Shown piece by piece: positions 35,011 to 45,745 of a DNA stretch of 64,000 bases. Made by a program: the position numbers and the translations under genes. The DNA comes from Rhyacophila brunnea (taxonomy: Eukaryota; Arthropoda; Insecta; Trichoptera; Rhyacophilidae). The stretch lies in the NCBI GenBank assembly GCA_022495005.1, contig JAGYXB010000463.1, positions 1,550,001 to 1,614,000 of the forward strand, given 5' to 3'. Below the pieces are notes generated by a model, which was not told the DNA's origin, did not search any database, and was given only the letters and a program-made list of their open reading frames with translations. The first letter of the stretch is position 1. Every line of letters starts with the position of its first letter.

Positions 35011-35832
35011 CCCTTAACCAGGCCGCGTTAAACTGGAAATAGTAAAGTTATTCCAAATAGTGATTTTTTCTTAAGAAAGGCTTTGAAATAAAACATAGAA
35101 CAAGTTTTTCTAAAATTTTATCGTTTTTATTGAAAAAAATGTGTGGGAAATATATGTCCCTATGCCCACATTGGTACATACCTATTCATGTGGGAAGTAA
35201 TAATCCCTATGCCTTTTTAGAACAAAAATACGGCATTAACAAAAAAAGTATAAAAACATATAAACTTAAAAATGGTCAATTAAGAAATAAAACATAAAAG
35301 AAATAATAACATCATTTTACTAAGGTTGTGGTTTGTGAAAATTTTCTCATTATGTATTTAAACGTTGCAAATCATACAAAATACGTCAACAGGCCTAGGG
35401 AATATATATCCCGCAATGCAATAACACCGTGTTCTTGTCGGGTAGGGGGTTATATACTTCCCACATATTTCGAATAATATTTTTGCTAAGCTAGCACACA
35501 TAATGTTTCCATTTAATGATAATCGTAAAAGACAAACTCAAAATCTATACATATAATGCAAAACATTGTACGAAACGGATTATTTTAAGACATTATTAGC
35601 AGTTTTATTCAGCTGATACGGAAACCCGTTAGCCTGAACACCCGCAAAGTTCTGACGTGTGTCAAATAACAACTTTCTGCTAAGTAGCGACATTTGTGTG
35701 CCCAAACGATAGGCAATAGGTATATCATTGTATCAAAATGACAATAAGCGGGATTTTAAAAACCCATGGCCTGGTAGAAATCAAACAAAAGTCGCTTGGG
35801 AAGTATATATCCCCAAGCCTGTTAAGGGTTAA
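35011..35832. mobile_element. piggyBac-like non-autonomous element
   Basis: Ends CCCTTAACCAGGC (35011) and GCCTGTTAAGGG (ending 35828) are inverted. The right end abuts TTAA (35829-35832), the piggyBac target; the left has GTCA, a decayed TTAA. The interior repeats the boxes GGGAAATATATGTCCC, GGGAATATATATCCC and GGGAAGTATATATCCCC, which resemble ends and subterminal repeats of insect piggyBac-like elements. No transposase frame remains. Confidence 0.6.
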
Positions 35833-35939
35833 CATCTACTGCAATATTAGATATTGGCAATTTACAATCTTACCTTGAATAGGTAGGTGTTGTTAGGAAA
35901 TTTCGTTATGATTAGTCAATAGATGCATGGGTAACACAT

Positions 35940-36935
35940 TTAAAAGGCAGTAGCGAAGGGTGACTTTTGGACAGAAGTAGGCTGTGGAGATCTGAGAGAA
36001 AGAGCACACTTGTCGGCTATACTTATTACTATCCGATTAAATGCCATAAGTAGATTTTTTTGTAAATTATCTAATTATTAATTATTTTCCACAAAGTGCA
36101 GTCATGACTCATGACACCAATATTATGCGTGAAAGTCTTAGGCTCTGCGATAGGAGCCTACCATATTTCATACAAGTCGATAGACCGACTGAGGTTACGT
36201 GACGTGTCCATACGAAAAAATTCACAATTCCTTCACACATAATCCGACATTTATTTCCGTCAAGACACATGGCGCGCTGTGGTACCTATACTTTTTTTTA
36301 AACCTTTGCAGATTATTTAGTAATCTGTGTTATACATTCTTACACATATCTACCTACCTATGACATCTCTCGTTGTCAAATTAAATTATTTTTTATAGAA
36401 TATGAAATAATCAAGTGATTATATAAGGAAATAATTACAAGATAAAAAGAACTTTTTATATACAAGTTTTTAAATTCTGTTGAACCATATAAACTTGACT
36501 TGGCTAGCTTAAACGATCAAAACAATTGTACTTGACATGTCATATTGATTTACATAGTAACGCACGTATATATTAATAATTTAGATGCTAGGACCCCAGA
36601 CCCCTAGCAACCAATAATGGTGTCGAAATATCTTTTCATACAAAACGGAATTAACTGAAAATGAATTCAATTCTACTTAAAGATGGATAAAATATTAAAA
36701 AAATGCATTGGCATCGTGTTCTGATATATTCTAAAAGTTTAAAATATCTAGTCGGGAAGTTAGTTAAAAATCGATTGCAAGATTTGTACCGGACAAAGAA
36801 CCATCGGACAAATAAGAATACGGGCTAAGAAAAACGTTGTAATAAGTAGGTATGTCAATATACAATTAAAAAATATTTTTAGAAGGTAGGCTTTAAATAT
36901 TCACCTAGTATGGAGTCTTCGCCACTGTTAAACGG
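35940..36935. mobile_element. hAT-like MITE, family A copy 3, with nested repeat I
   Basis: Element 35948-36927 (980 bp). Ends CAGTAGCGAAGG and CTTCGCCACTG; target duplications TTAAAAGG and TTAAACGG (7/8). It is longer than the 748-bp copy 1 because about 415 bp of repeat I (36430-36845) interrupts it. Non-coding. Confidence 0.9.
36430..36845 (+). repeat. interspersed repeat I, copy 2, nested in family A
   Basis: Matches 5450-5855 throughout and is absent from the equivalent position of the family A copy at 171-918. The edges contain TTACAAG and GTTGTAA, a possible short inverted repeat. Confidence 0.8.
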
Positions 36936-38450
36936 TAAAACCTCTGCCCGGGATCAAACCCCATTATTTGCTAGATATGTATCTACTATCTATACTTTTG
37001 ATTTTTAAATTGTGTGATCTGGAACGGGTTCCTGGTACCTAATCCGTAGATATGAGTCTTTAAGTTAATATCCTACACACAATTATGAAGTTTACTCTAG
37101 AAATTTGTATCTCGGTATTTCTGTTTATTTGGTCGACAAATAGGTAGGTACCTACCTATTTGTCAAATTTGTTTTCAAAAGACGCCCAAACTGTAGGTAG
37201 GTATTACTATAAAGTACCTATATTCTTACGTATTCAATAACTGTATAATCATTTATCTATAATATATCTACATAATTATGTACCTACACATTGCTCATTT
37301 GACTAAAAAATAGTTTAATTAAACAAATATTAGCACCTCACTTAGCTAAATCTTAATTTTTGAAAGTTTCTGGCGTCGTATATTCAGCAAGGTTTACGTT
37401 TACACCAAAGTAGGTAGGTAGGTACCTACTTACCTAGGTACACAAATTACAAAAAATAATTCCTTATATTTTATTTAACGGAATTTGAGATAACTTCACA
37501 GTTAGGTACATATTGTTATAAAATTTCGTCTTTATCAGAAAGTTTAAAATTAGACTTCACCCATGTGTCGAAGGGTTAATAGTGTTGTGTGATTTATTTA
37601 TCGAGTTGATTGTACAACTATTATTGGACGCAGTAATCATATGGGCGCCTAATGACATTTTTAAAGCAATGTGTGTATCATTGAATGTGTTACCTACCAC
37701 CATAAGTAGGTAGGTACTTAAGCAGTTACATTCTTATTTATAATGGTTGGCAGATAGACTTCTATATGGATGTAAATTTTAAGTAAGTAGGCATCTACCG
37801 ATATCGATTTAATTTGAGTTAAATAAAAATACCAACTCGGTGATAGAGGTGAATTAGGAGTTTTATGCATGTTGGCTAATAGATTCATTGTTCATATTAT
37901 TACGATGTAAGTAGGTATGTAGCAGTGGCAAAAATACTGCATAGATAGGTAGGTACTAGGCTAATATTTAAAAATTAAGCCTTCTGTTTTTAAGAAAAAT
38001 AAATTTTAATCGCCTTATAGGTACTTAGCTTTTTTATTATTTTGTAAAAGTGAACTCCTACACCAACTGAGCCAACCATCTGTAAATAAGTATACCTACG
38101 TATGGACCCACACCTTTAAAGTGGTAATTAGGTATCTTTACGAGGAATAGTAATTAGTAATTTTTCAATCTAATTGGATCTTCCTCCATTGAATGAAAAA
38201 ATCCTGACAATTGAATCTCGTCAAATTGAGGAAAAATCCATTCTTATGAAAAAACTTTGACTCCAAACTATCTATTATATAAAGTAATTAGCGTACCAAG
38301 GCAATGGGTTTCATGTTGATTAAACTTTTTAAAAAATATATTAAAATCCTAGGCTTAGGTATTTCTATTACCTACATAGATTAGCCAAACGACCTGCAAG
38401 GTCTAACGAAGCAGCTGGCTCTACTAGTCACATATAAATACTTATACATA
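36936..38450. other. no gene seen
   Basis: AT-rich with palindromic clusters at 37140-37160 and 37405-37442. A CTGCCCGGGATCAAACCCC stretch at 36945-36963 resembles a B box on the minus strand, a possible SINE scrap. Confidence 0.4.
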
Positions 38451-38454
38451 TTTT

Positions 38455-38720
38455 CTTATTGGTCGTGCACTCATGGCTGAGGATCGTGACCACATTTAAA
38501 TTTCGCCATCCTTTGAGCGACCAAGACTTTCCATCCTTCTCGATCTTCCGCTTCTCTCAGGGCAGAATGGATGGTGCCCCCAGTCAGCTCTTTCACTTGG
38601 TCACTCCATCGCGCAAACGCTCTTCCACTGCTTCGCCTTCCCTGGAGGCTACCAAAAACTACCAGTCTCTCCAGGTTGTCTGGTCCGCGCCTGACAATAT
38701 GTCAAAAAAACTGCTGAATT
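38455..38720 (-). pseudogene. non-LTR retrotransposon C-terminal fragment
   Basis: The minus strand carries one uninterrupted frame reading HIVRRGPDNLERLVVFGS, LQGRRSSGRAFARWSDQV, KELTGGTIHSALREAEDR and EGWKVLVAQR before a stop (about 38470). This is the arginine-rich C-terminal tail of RTE-type reverse transcriptases, differing in sequence from the fragment at 25840. The plus-strand 95-codon frame at 38459 is its shadow. A TGA replaces a sense codon just upstream of HIVRR. Confidence 0.85.
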
Positions 38721-38745
38721 CTTCTCAGACATATCGTCATAGGTA

Positions 38746-39899
38746 GGTACCTACATTATGATAAAATATTTTGCAGCGTTTAATTGAAATCTACGAAGCA
38801 CTATTGTACGACAACATCTTTTTGGATACGTGAAGGAAGGCGCTGTTGTCGACTAAATGGGAAGAGCTTGTTAGTTTATAATGGAAGTGCGGTTAAAAAT
38901 GGGTGGAGCATGTTAGTTCACAGTTTTCACACATAGCCAAGAAGATGTTGTCATAGAGTACTTATTATTTTCATTACTCTACTCTACAGTAAATGAAAAA
39001 ATATGATTCATGTATCTAATCTAGTTATCTGTCGGGTTGATACATTCAAAATGTGTCACCGATGTATTATTCATCAGTATGCTTTGGCACATCATCACCG
39101 TCTCTTAGTAACCAAGGGCGGCTCCTAGTCTCGTCCCAAAACTTCACCCATCTTCCCCATATCATCAGCCAGTGTTCTTAACGCAAGTTGGTAGGTACCT
39201 ACCTATCGGCACTGATTTTTTGAAGAAAGCTATCAATGGGATAATATACAATATTTTTATACATCCTGCTTACTGGGTAACGTACGGTAGGTGGCACGCC
39301 ACTGATTATTGCAGATAAGTATGTTTTTCGCACCGATGCATAAGAGGGCAAAAGAATATTTAGATTCTAGACGGTCGAAATTGCGCTGTGGGAGATATTG
39401 TAGAAATGCTCAGCCAGACCCTGCTATGGATTGAAGTAGTTCAAATTCCTACAACCTCATTTGTAGCAGATAATGCATAGATATCTATCAGTAATTCAAC
39501 CCACTTACCTACGTAGGAAATATCTTCTTAAAAAAGACGGGCGTTTTATTAAACCATCACCAAATTCCCTATAACCGCTCCAAAGTACGACCCTGTTAAA
39601 TAGGTACAATAAATAATGTCAATCGTCTGAGAATACATATATTTATTCCGTATTGAATTCCTTGACCACTTCAATTAAATGAGATAGCTCTAAAATACCT
39701 AACCTTATATAAGAATTTACTTATAAATATGTATTGGTGCAGGCACTACATAAACTTGATAGTGCAATAACTAACGATGCATATTTAATGGTGTGATGAA
39801 ACTTTAAAAGGCTAAAGCAGCCGAGATTACAAATTTTGTGCGAATTAGTCATTTTAAGTTATACCTACCTTAGTAGATTTCCATATACCTAACATTACT
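38746..39899. other. no gene seen; possible short retroelement scrap
   Basis: AT-rich. Around 39350-39430, TCTAGACGGTCGAAATTGCG and NATGCTCAGCCAGACC-like sequence resemble the tail of the non-LTR fragment at 9815-9900, but too briefly for a firm call. Confidence 0.35.
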
Positions 39900-40194
39900 G
39901 TCGCTACCACAGAACAGATAATAAATAGAATACCGATAGGCTATATTCAATACGCCGCAGAAAATGAAACAAGCATTATGCACGTGCAATAGTGCGTATA
40001 ATACAACAACATTAAATGAGCGTAAATGCATAAACCGAGAGCAGTTTTCAGTATTAGACGTAGGTAAAACGTATTCTTGACACGTGTGTAAGTTTAACCC
40101 GGATTCTTCCTTAGATACTCGAGTCGGTTACCTGCTATCGCCTTACCCGTTATGTATTTCAGTTCCCATTATTTATGAGTTCCCTGGTTGCTAC
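39900..40194 (+). mobile_element. hAT-like MITE family C copy 2, 7/8 TSD
   Basis: Element 39908-40186 (279 bp), ends CACAGAAC and GTTCCCTG; flanks GTCGCTAC and GTTGCTAC. It lacks a short internal segment present in copy 1 (the GATGCAGGGTTTTG region). Confidence 0.85.
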
Positions 40195-40260
40195 CTATCT
40201 AAAGTACATCAAGGTATTACATAGCTAGTTAGGTACTTAAAACTGTTAAAGTGTGAGGCC

Positions 40261-40430
40261 TCAGTGCCAGCGTTCGGCGCAGTGTTGAGCGTTCTGCGCA
40301 ACTCAAACGTATAACCGTATAAATGTATAACCAAAAAAAGACATTGCCTACGAACATTTTCACACACGGTTATACGTTTGATTTGCACAAAACGCTCAAC
40401 GCTCAACGCTGCGCCGAACGCTGCCACTCA
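40261..40430. mobile_element. foldback MITE, 170-bp hairpin
   Basis: The left arm GCGTTCGGCGCAGTGTTGAG is mirrored by CTCAACGCTGCGCCGAACGC at the right; CAAACGTATAACCG is mirrored by CGGTTATACGTTTG nearer the centre. The minus-strand 72-codon frame over it is chance. Confidence 0.85.
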
Positions 40431-40875
40431 GGACGTACACCAAGCCGCAACCAGGCAATGCGTTTATTCAATTTTATTAGTAGATACTAGGTAGGTAGGT
40501 ACAATTTTCGTCGAAGATTACGATGACTTGACGTTATCATAAATCGCATTCTACTAGATTCTAGTAGATGTTCTCACATTGCCAAAGGTCTCATATTGTT
40601 TTATCTCATCCAGTTGCAGGTTTAGGAATGTGAATGCTTGACGAACCGACGATAAAAAATACCATCATTTACCAAAAAATAAGTAGGTATTATTGATAAT
40701 GTCGTTTATGATATTATGTAATAATAGGTATTAGTAGGTACTTATGAGTAGGTACCTACGTATTTGTTTGAGTGGTTCTGATATTGGTCCCTTTGATGAT
40801 AGTTGTATGGATTTTGTTATGCTTTGGGTAATATTTTATACTCAATTTATGAAAAATACATATGTACCTATCTAA

Positions 40876-41673
40876 CAGTCGCGAGGGGAAGAGGTAGGCT
40901 ATTAAGGTTTTAAGAATATTAAGAATACAATTTGCAGATGGTAGGTAGGTAGGTCGTGGCCCCCACAAGGGAGGGCTGACAGGACTCTATCCTAGGGGCC
41001 CGGGCTTAGGGAGGGCCCGGCGTGATGAGTCGACCGATAAGTGAGATAAACACAGACCACACATTTGCTCTAATAGTGAAAAAGTTGCCTGCGGCGCTAT
41101 TTTAGTTAAATTTTTATTAATAATCAAAATATTTTATATTTAATATATTGTACGATGCAATTATTAGCTGTGTGCCGATACTCGAAAACTCCATAATTCA
41201 AATAGATGTAGGTAGAATACAAAAAAACGCTAAAAATACACCTTAATTTTACCGCGTAGGTACACCATGGAAAACGCTACTGTAGTGCATCACACTGCCT
41301 TTACCTTTAGCGATAGGTAGGGGGGCCCGCGAAACATCCTAGCCTGGGGGCCTGGTTCAGGATGTGGGGGCCATGAGGTAGGTACTTACTGGTTAGTAAT
41401 TCATTTGCCTTACCGAACTATAATCGATAAAAATAGCATGTTTGATTTAAGATATGACGTTATAAATAAGTAGACGAATATTTTTTGACAATTATCTAGT
41501 ATAGCTTGGATAAAACAGGGTTAAATTGAATTTTAAAAAAACTAATGCAATTCTCAACTCAAACTGCAATTTGTTGTCTTATTTCAATGAAAACAAATAT
41601 GTAGGTACGTATGACAGTTAGTAAGCACTATTTATGTCGGATCTTAAAAGCCTACCTCCACCCCTCACCACTG
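40876..41673. mobile_element. hAT-like MITE family B copy 3, split by family D
   Basis: Left end CAGTCGCGAGGGGAAGAGGTAG and right end CCTACCTCCACCCCTCACCACTG correspond to family B ends. A 421-bp family D element sits inside (40955-41375). Target duplications are no longer evident. Confidence 0.65.
40947..41383 (+). mobile_element. GC-rich hAT-like MITE family D copy 2, perfect 8-bp TSD
   Basis: Element 40955-41375 (421 bp) with ends CGTGGCCCCCACA and TGTGGGGGCCATG, flanked by AGGTAGGT on both sides. It is inserted in a TAGGTAGG repeat within family B. Confidence 0.92.
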
Positions 41674-42530
41674 ATATTGCACCATTTATATTAGAACTAC
41701 CATTATCATGGCTACGATTGGATAGCGCTGTATGCAGTGTTACGGATTATTTATAGCGGGGGTCGGGGGCGTAGATTTATACTTGAAGGTGCAGGGGGTC
41801 CATAGTTCCCCAGACGACCGTAGCCAAGATACCTATAATGGTAAGTTTATACTTTATAGTTTATAGAAACAGATTTTTTTAAATTAATTTATTACGAGTC
41901 ATGCCCATGATTTTCTTTACAAGGTGGTTTTGTTATTACCTACATTATAGAGCTTGATACATACCTAATAAATTATTTGCATTTGTGAGAGATTAAGATA
42001 TTAAAAAACTGCTAGATTAGAATTTTGGGTGCAGTTCCTAGTAAGTTGTGTTCTTCCGTTTATTTTTTTAAGGGCCCGAGTTAGATATTAGACACAGGAC
42101 TGTTACTTTATTTTTTTTAATATTAGGTTCATGAGGTTTTTGGGGATTAGTTTCATGTTTAGGTTCTCTTCAGGTCAGACAACATAATATACCTAAAAAG
42201 TGACTTCCAAATAATTCAAACCAGTCATAGAGCTATTATATAAATAAATTATAGTAAAATGTAAAAAAGATGCACATTTCTCACAAATTGGTCACATTGC
42301 CTCTTATCCTCTAAGTGAGAATCCGTTGTTCATGGCTTCTCGCCAATTCTTTCAAAAAGCTTTACAATCTTACCGAACTCTTTATTCCCAGATCATTCGT
42401 TGCTTACAAAGAAAATTATGTCAGAAATCTCGAATAACATGCGCGTGCACAAAAAAATGTCATGGAGGGTTCATTTCGAAAAAAAATATAAAACTAGCAA
42501 TTTATTACTTATTGATTTTTTCAATGCGAT
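41674..42530. other. no gene seen
   Basis: AT-rich; a GC-rich scrap (GCGGGGGTCGGGGGCGTAG at 41756-41774). The 94-codon frame at 42326-42610 has no recognisable domain. Confidence 0.4.
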
Positions 42531-42534
42531 GGGA

Positions 42535-42850
42535 GAGGCGGGATTCTGAAAATCTAGCAGTTGTCACTGATTTCTGCATTTACCCAACTATCTATAACAT
42601 CGTCGCTTGAACAGTGGACTTTTCCGGTTACATTCCCTATTCACAGACACGCCATATTTTGAGAAGGTATAGCGTGAAGACTAGTCTGCAGCTACGGGTG
42701 CTCACCTACGTGATAGGTATTGCGACCTGTCGCATCCACAAGTAGTTGTCGAATGCGCGTGGCGTAGCGATTATAGTTATTGGAATCGTTAGTCTCTGTT
42801 TGTCTTTTGCCTCGAATGGTTGCACCCGTTGGGTTTGAGCCCAAAACCTC
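42535..42850 (+). repeat. interspersed repeat N, copy 1
   Basis: Shares several blocks in the same order with 53080-53345: CACTGATTTC/CACTGACTTC, ACACTTTTCCGG-like, TACATTCC, CACGCGTGGC/CACGTGGC, and the TGTTTGTCTTTT and GATGGTTGCACC region. Non-coding. Confidence 0.65.
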
Positions 42851-43603
42851 TTTCCTTGTGTGAACCCCTGATATCGAACATTACCTATAGGTAGGTAGGA
42901 AACATGATTATTTTTAAGTGGTTGAGGTAAATACTAAATTGGTAACCACCCCAATTTGAGTCTTCCAACACTCCTTTGATTAGATGACTTCGCCATTCCA
43001 AGCTGGTTGGCCCAGGTCCATTCGTTGAACATGACCAGGCTTTTCAATCGAGAAATTTTGATGGTTTAGGTTTAGTTTAGACTATGTTCAGTTCCCCAAA
43101 TTCCTCATAGATTTCGCCGTTGTGGGGTTAGGTATGTGCCACTCTTTCCACCAAATATTGCATTCAGGAACATTCGTTCGAAAATCAGATGATCGTTTTC
43201 AGACTTTTTGCTGATGATTCAACACGCTGATCCAAGCAGTTTGAATTTGAGATGTTTACGGATTTCAAAGTAACAGTTTGTTGACTATACTATAATAATA
43301 TAAGTAAACTACAAAAGCAAACTCAACACGCCACGCCACTGACAGTAAAACTGTTTATATAAACACCTACTTCCTACGATATCTACACTGCAGTTGGTAG
43401 TGTGTAATTTCGCTTACAAAAGGTGCGAACATGAAAATGTTTTCCGAAGAATCGAAATGAATTCATTAGATATAAATGGAGTAGGTAGGTAATAAAAAAC
43501 GAACGATCCATGCTCGGCTTTAGCGATGCGGTTTACATTGATAGGTAGGTAAGAATCGTACCTATCAGGTACCTACCTAGAAGGTGAGAATTAAAAGTGT
43601 TCT
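42851..43603. other. no gene seen
   Basis: AT-rich, ending in TAGGTAGG clusters. An unpaired hAT-type end CACGCCACTG is at about 43331-43340. Confidence 0.4.
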
Positions 43604-43870
43604 ATTGGCAACAGTGTTGCCACCTTTTTCTATGCTGATTATAGTACAAAGGCGTAAAAATTATAGTATTTCTGAAAAATATAAAGTAAGTACCTATAAG
43701 TAAGAAAAATATATTTCTGAATAATAAGGAACATTTTTCGTCTTAAATCCTTTAAAATTATAGTATTTTGGTATATTTGGCGTAAAATTATAGTATTTTA
43801 CATTTTTCGCGGAATTAAAATAATAGTATTGTACTATAATTATACTACGGTTGGCATCACCGATTGGCAA
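43604..43870. mobile_element. short hAT-like MITE with perfect 8-bp TSD
   Basis: Element 43612-43862 (251 bp). Ends CAGTGTTGCCACC and GGTTGGCATCACCG are inverted; flanked on both sides by ATTGGCAA. The interior contains five or more ATTATAGTATT units in both orientations. Confidence 0.88.
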
Positions 43871-44294
43871 TGAGAATAATGCTGAAATTATGTTAAAAAA
43901 ACTTAGTGCTCATAGATTAAATTTGTTCACAACAGAATATCCATTACAGGTTTTCATATCGATTTACTAATGAATAAGTAGATATACTTACTTAATACTT
44001 AGTAGATACTTATTAATAGGTACCTAATTTAATAAGTAGTACATAGGTAGGTACTTACTACCTACCTAAGAATTTATTAAAAAAAAACAAATCACAATTC
44101 GTAACGTTCACAATATGATACTTACGCAGGTAAATTAAAAAAAACTAATAATAAAAATTCATAATTAGGTACCTAAATACTTACTTGCAAATAACTACTA
44201 CCCTCACTAGAGAGGGAAAAAAACACAAACAATTTTATAACAATGTACGTATTAGGTACTTGGATGGATATATATATAGGTATAATGGATAGGT

Positions 44295-44615
44295 TTTTTT
44301 CCATTGACTAGTCTTGCAACCCTCGCTAATGGTGCCTGATAAACTTGACATGAGGAAACGGGTTTGACCCAGGATGGGTCATGGCTGCGACAACTTAGGT
44401 ACCTAATTGACGGGTGTAGGTAGGTATATAAATATATTTTTAGTACGCCAGGATTGGAAACCATACCTACCTCGTGAGAGCAGGCAAAAATGTCTCAAGA
44501 GCAGAAGTGACATACGAGATTCAAGAGAGTGAAAAGCGAGCAAGCCTTACAGAAAAGCAGTCGGAAAATAATCGTTTGAAGAATTATTACATTATCGAAA
44601 TGAAAATAGTTTGGT
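44295..44615. repeat. interspersed repeat S, copy 1
   Basis: Matches 48283-48570 in the same orientation, including CTCGCTAATGGTGCCTGATA, GGATTGGAAACCAT and GAGATTCAAGAGAGTGAAAA. A TAGGTAGGTA expansion interrupts it. Short coding-like frames over it are not recognised. Confidence 0.75.
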
Positions 44616-45685
44616 ATAGGTACCTAAGTAGTAGAATTATGGGAGGTACTTTATCTTTAAATAAAGACGTCGAAGAAATTTCGGTAGGTACAATTTTAAA
44701 AACATATACATTTTTAGTCATGTATACCTACTAGGTAGGTAGGTACCTACCTATCAATGATGCCACGCATCGTTGGAAGGTAATGACGAATATTTGATGA
44801 TGTGTCAATCGAATGTATTTTCCCACCTGCAAGTTGCAGGCTGCAATTCAATTTATTTAATCAACCTTCATATTAAATTTATCCCTTTATTCACTACAAT
44901 ATCTACCTATCAACATAGGTAGGTAATGTCAATAAACAAAAAATAATTGTGATCGTCATTAAAAATAATGATGAAAGCCCACGACACATCAAGAATGTTA
45001 ACATTTCATCATAAAGTCTTCCCTTCATAATAAAACATTTTAAATATAGATATGATTATGGAAAAAATAACTCCCCTTCAATATTAATAATGCCGCTTCT
45101 CACTTGCCTTCAGAAATTATAATAAAAAAAAACATAAACGTTTTTCATAAACGAACAATCCATCGCAATCTATATGTGTCTCATTTTACCTTGCGGTGTG
45201 CAAGACGGAAAAGACAGAGGCAGAGTAAAATGTTCTGCTTAAAATGAATATGATGATTAGTGATGGGAGCAAAGTTTTGTTTGAATTTCGTGATCATTTT
45301 TGATTGGTTGCTTATTTTTATGCGCCACGCGATTGGCCGGCGTGTTTATTAAGAGGCGTTCCGTGGTGCAAGGCAATAAATTGAGTTGTTGACACTTTGT
45401 TTTTATAGGATTTTGAGGTTATGTCTGCTTTGCTTGGTTATAGGAGTGCTGTAATTAACAGCCTGTTATAAAGGTTCCGGTTTAACCCGTTGCGCACTAC
45501 GGATAACTTTTTTTTTTGCAAAAATAGTCGTCGTAGGTAAGCGGGTATTAAAAAGTAAAAGCAAAATAAAATTTTCTCTTATGAGCGATGCACGTGGAGC
45601 TACGCAAATTATAAAACATATATATTAATATATATTATATATCTTTACGAGACATGGTTGTTAGCCATTAGCAAGTTTTAAAAAA
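44616..45685. other. no gene seen
   Basis: AT-rich, with a palindromic cluster at 44730-44755. No coding similarity recognised. Confidence 0.4.
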
Positions 45686-45689
45686 AACA

Positions 45690-45745
45690 TCATATTGCCT
45701 AGATTCGAACCCACAACGACGGATTTAGAGACGGGACGCTCCTTG
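45690..45745 (-). repeat. tRNA-derived SINE fragment
   Basis: On the minus strand GTCGTTGTGGGTTCGAATCTAG contains a consensus Pol III B box (GGTTCGAATC). An A box at the expected distance is degenerate, so this is a SINE remnant and not a tRNA gene. Confidence 0.5.

Noticed and set aside
38459..38746. 95-codon plus-strand frame
   Set aside because: It is the shadow of the minus-strand retrotransposon tail, whose frame matches conserved RTE C-terminal motifs.
45690..45745. Functional tRNA gene
   Set aside because: A good B box, but the A-box half is degenerate.
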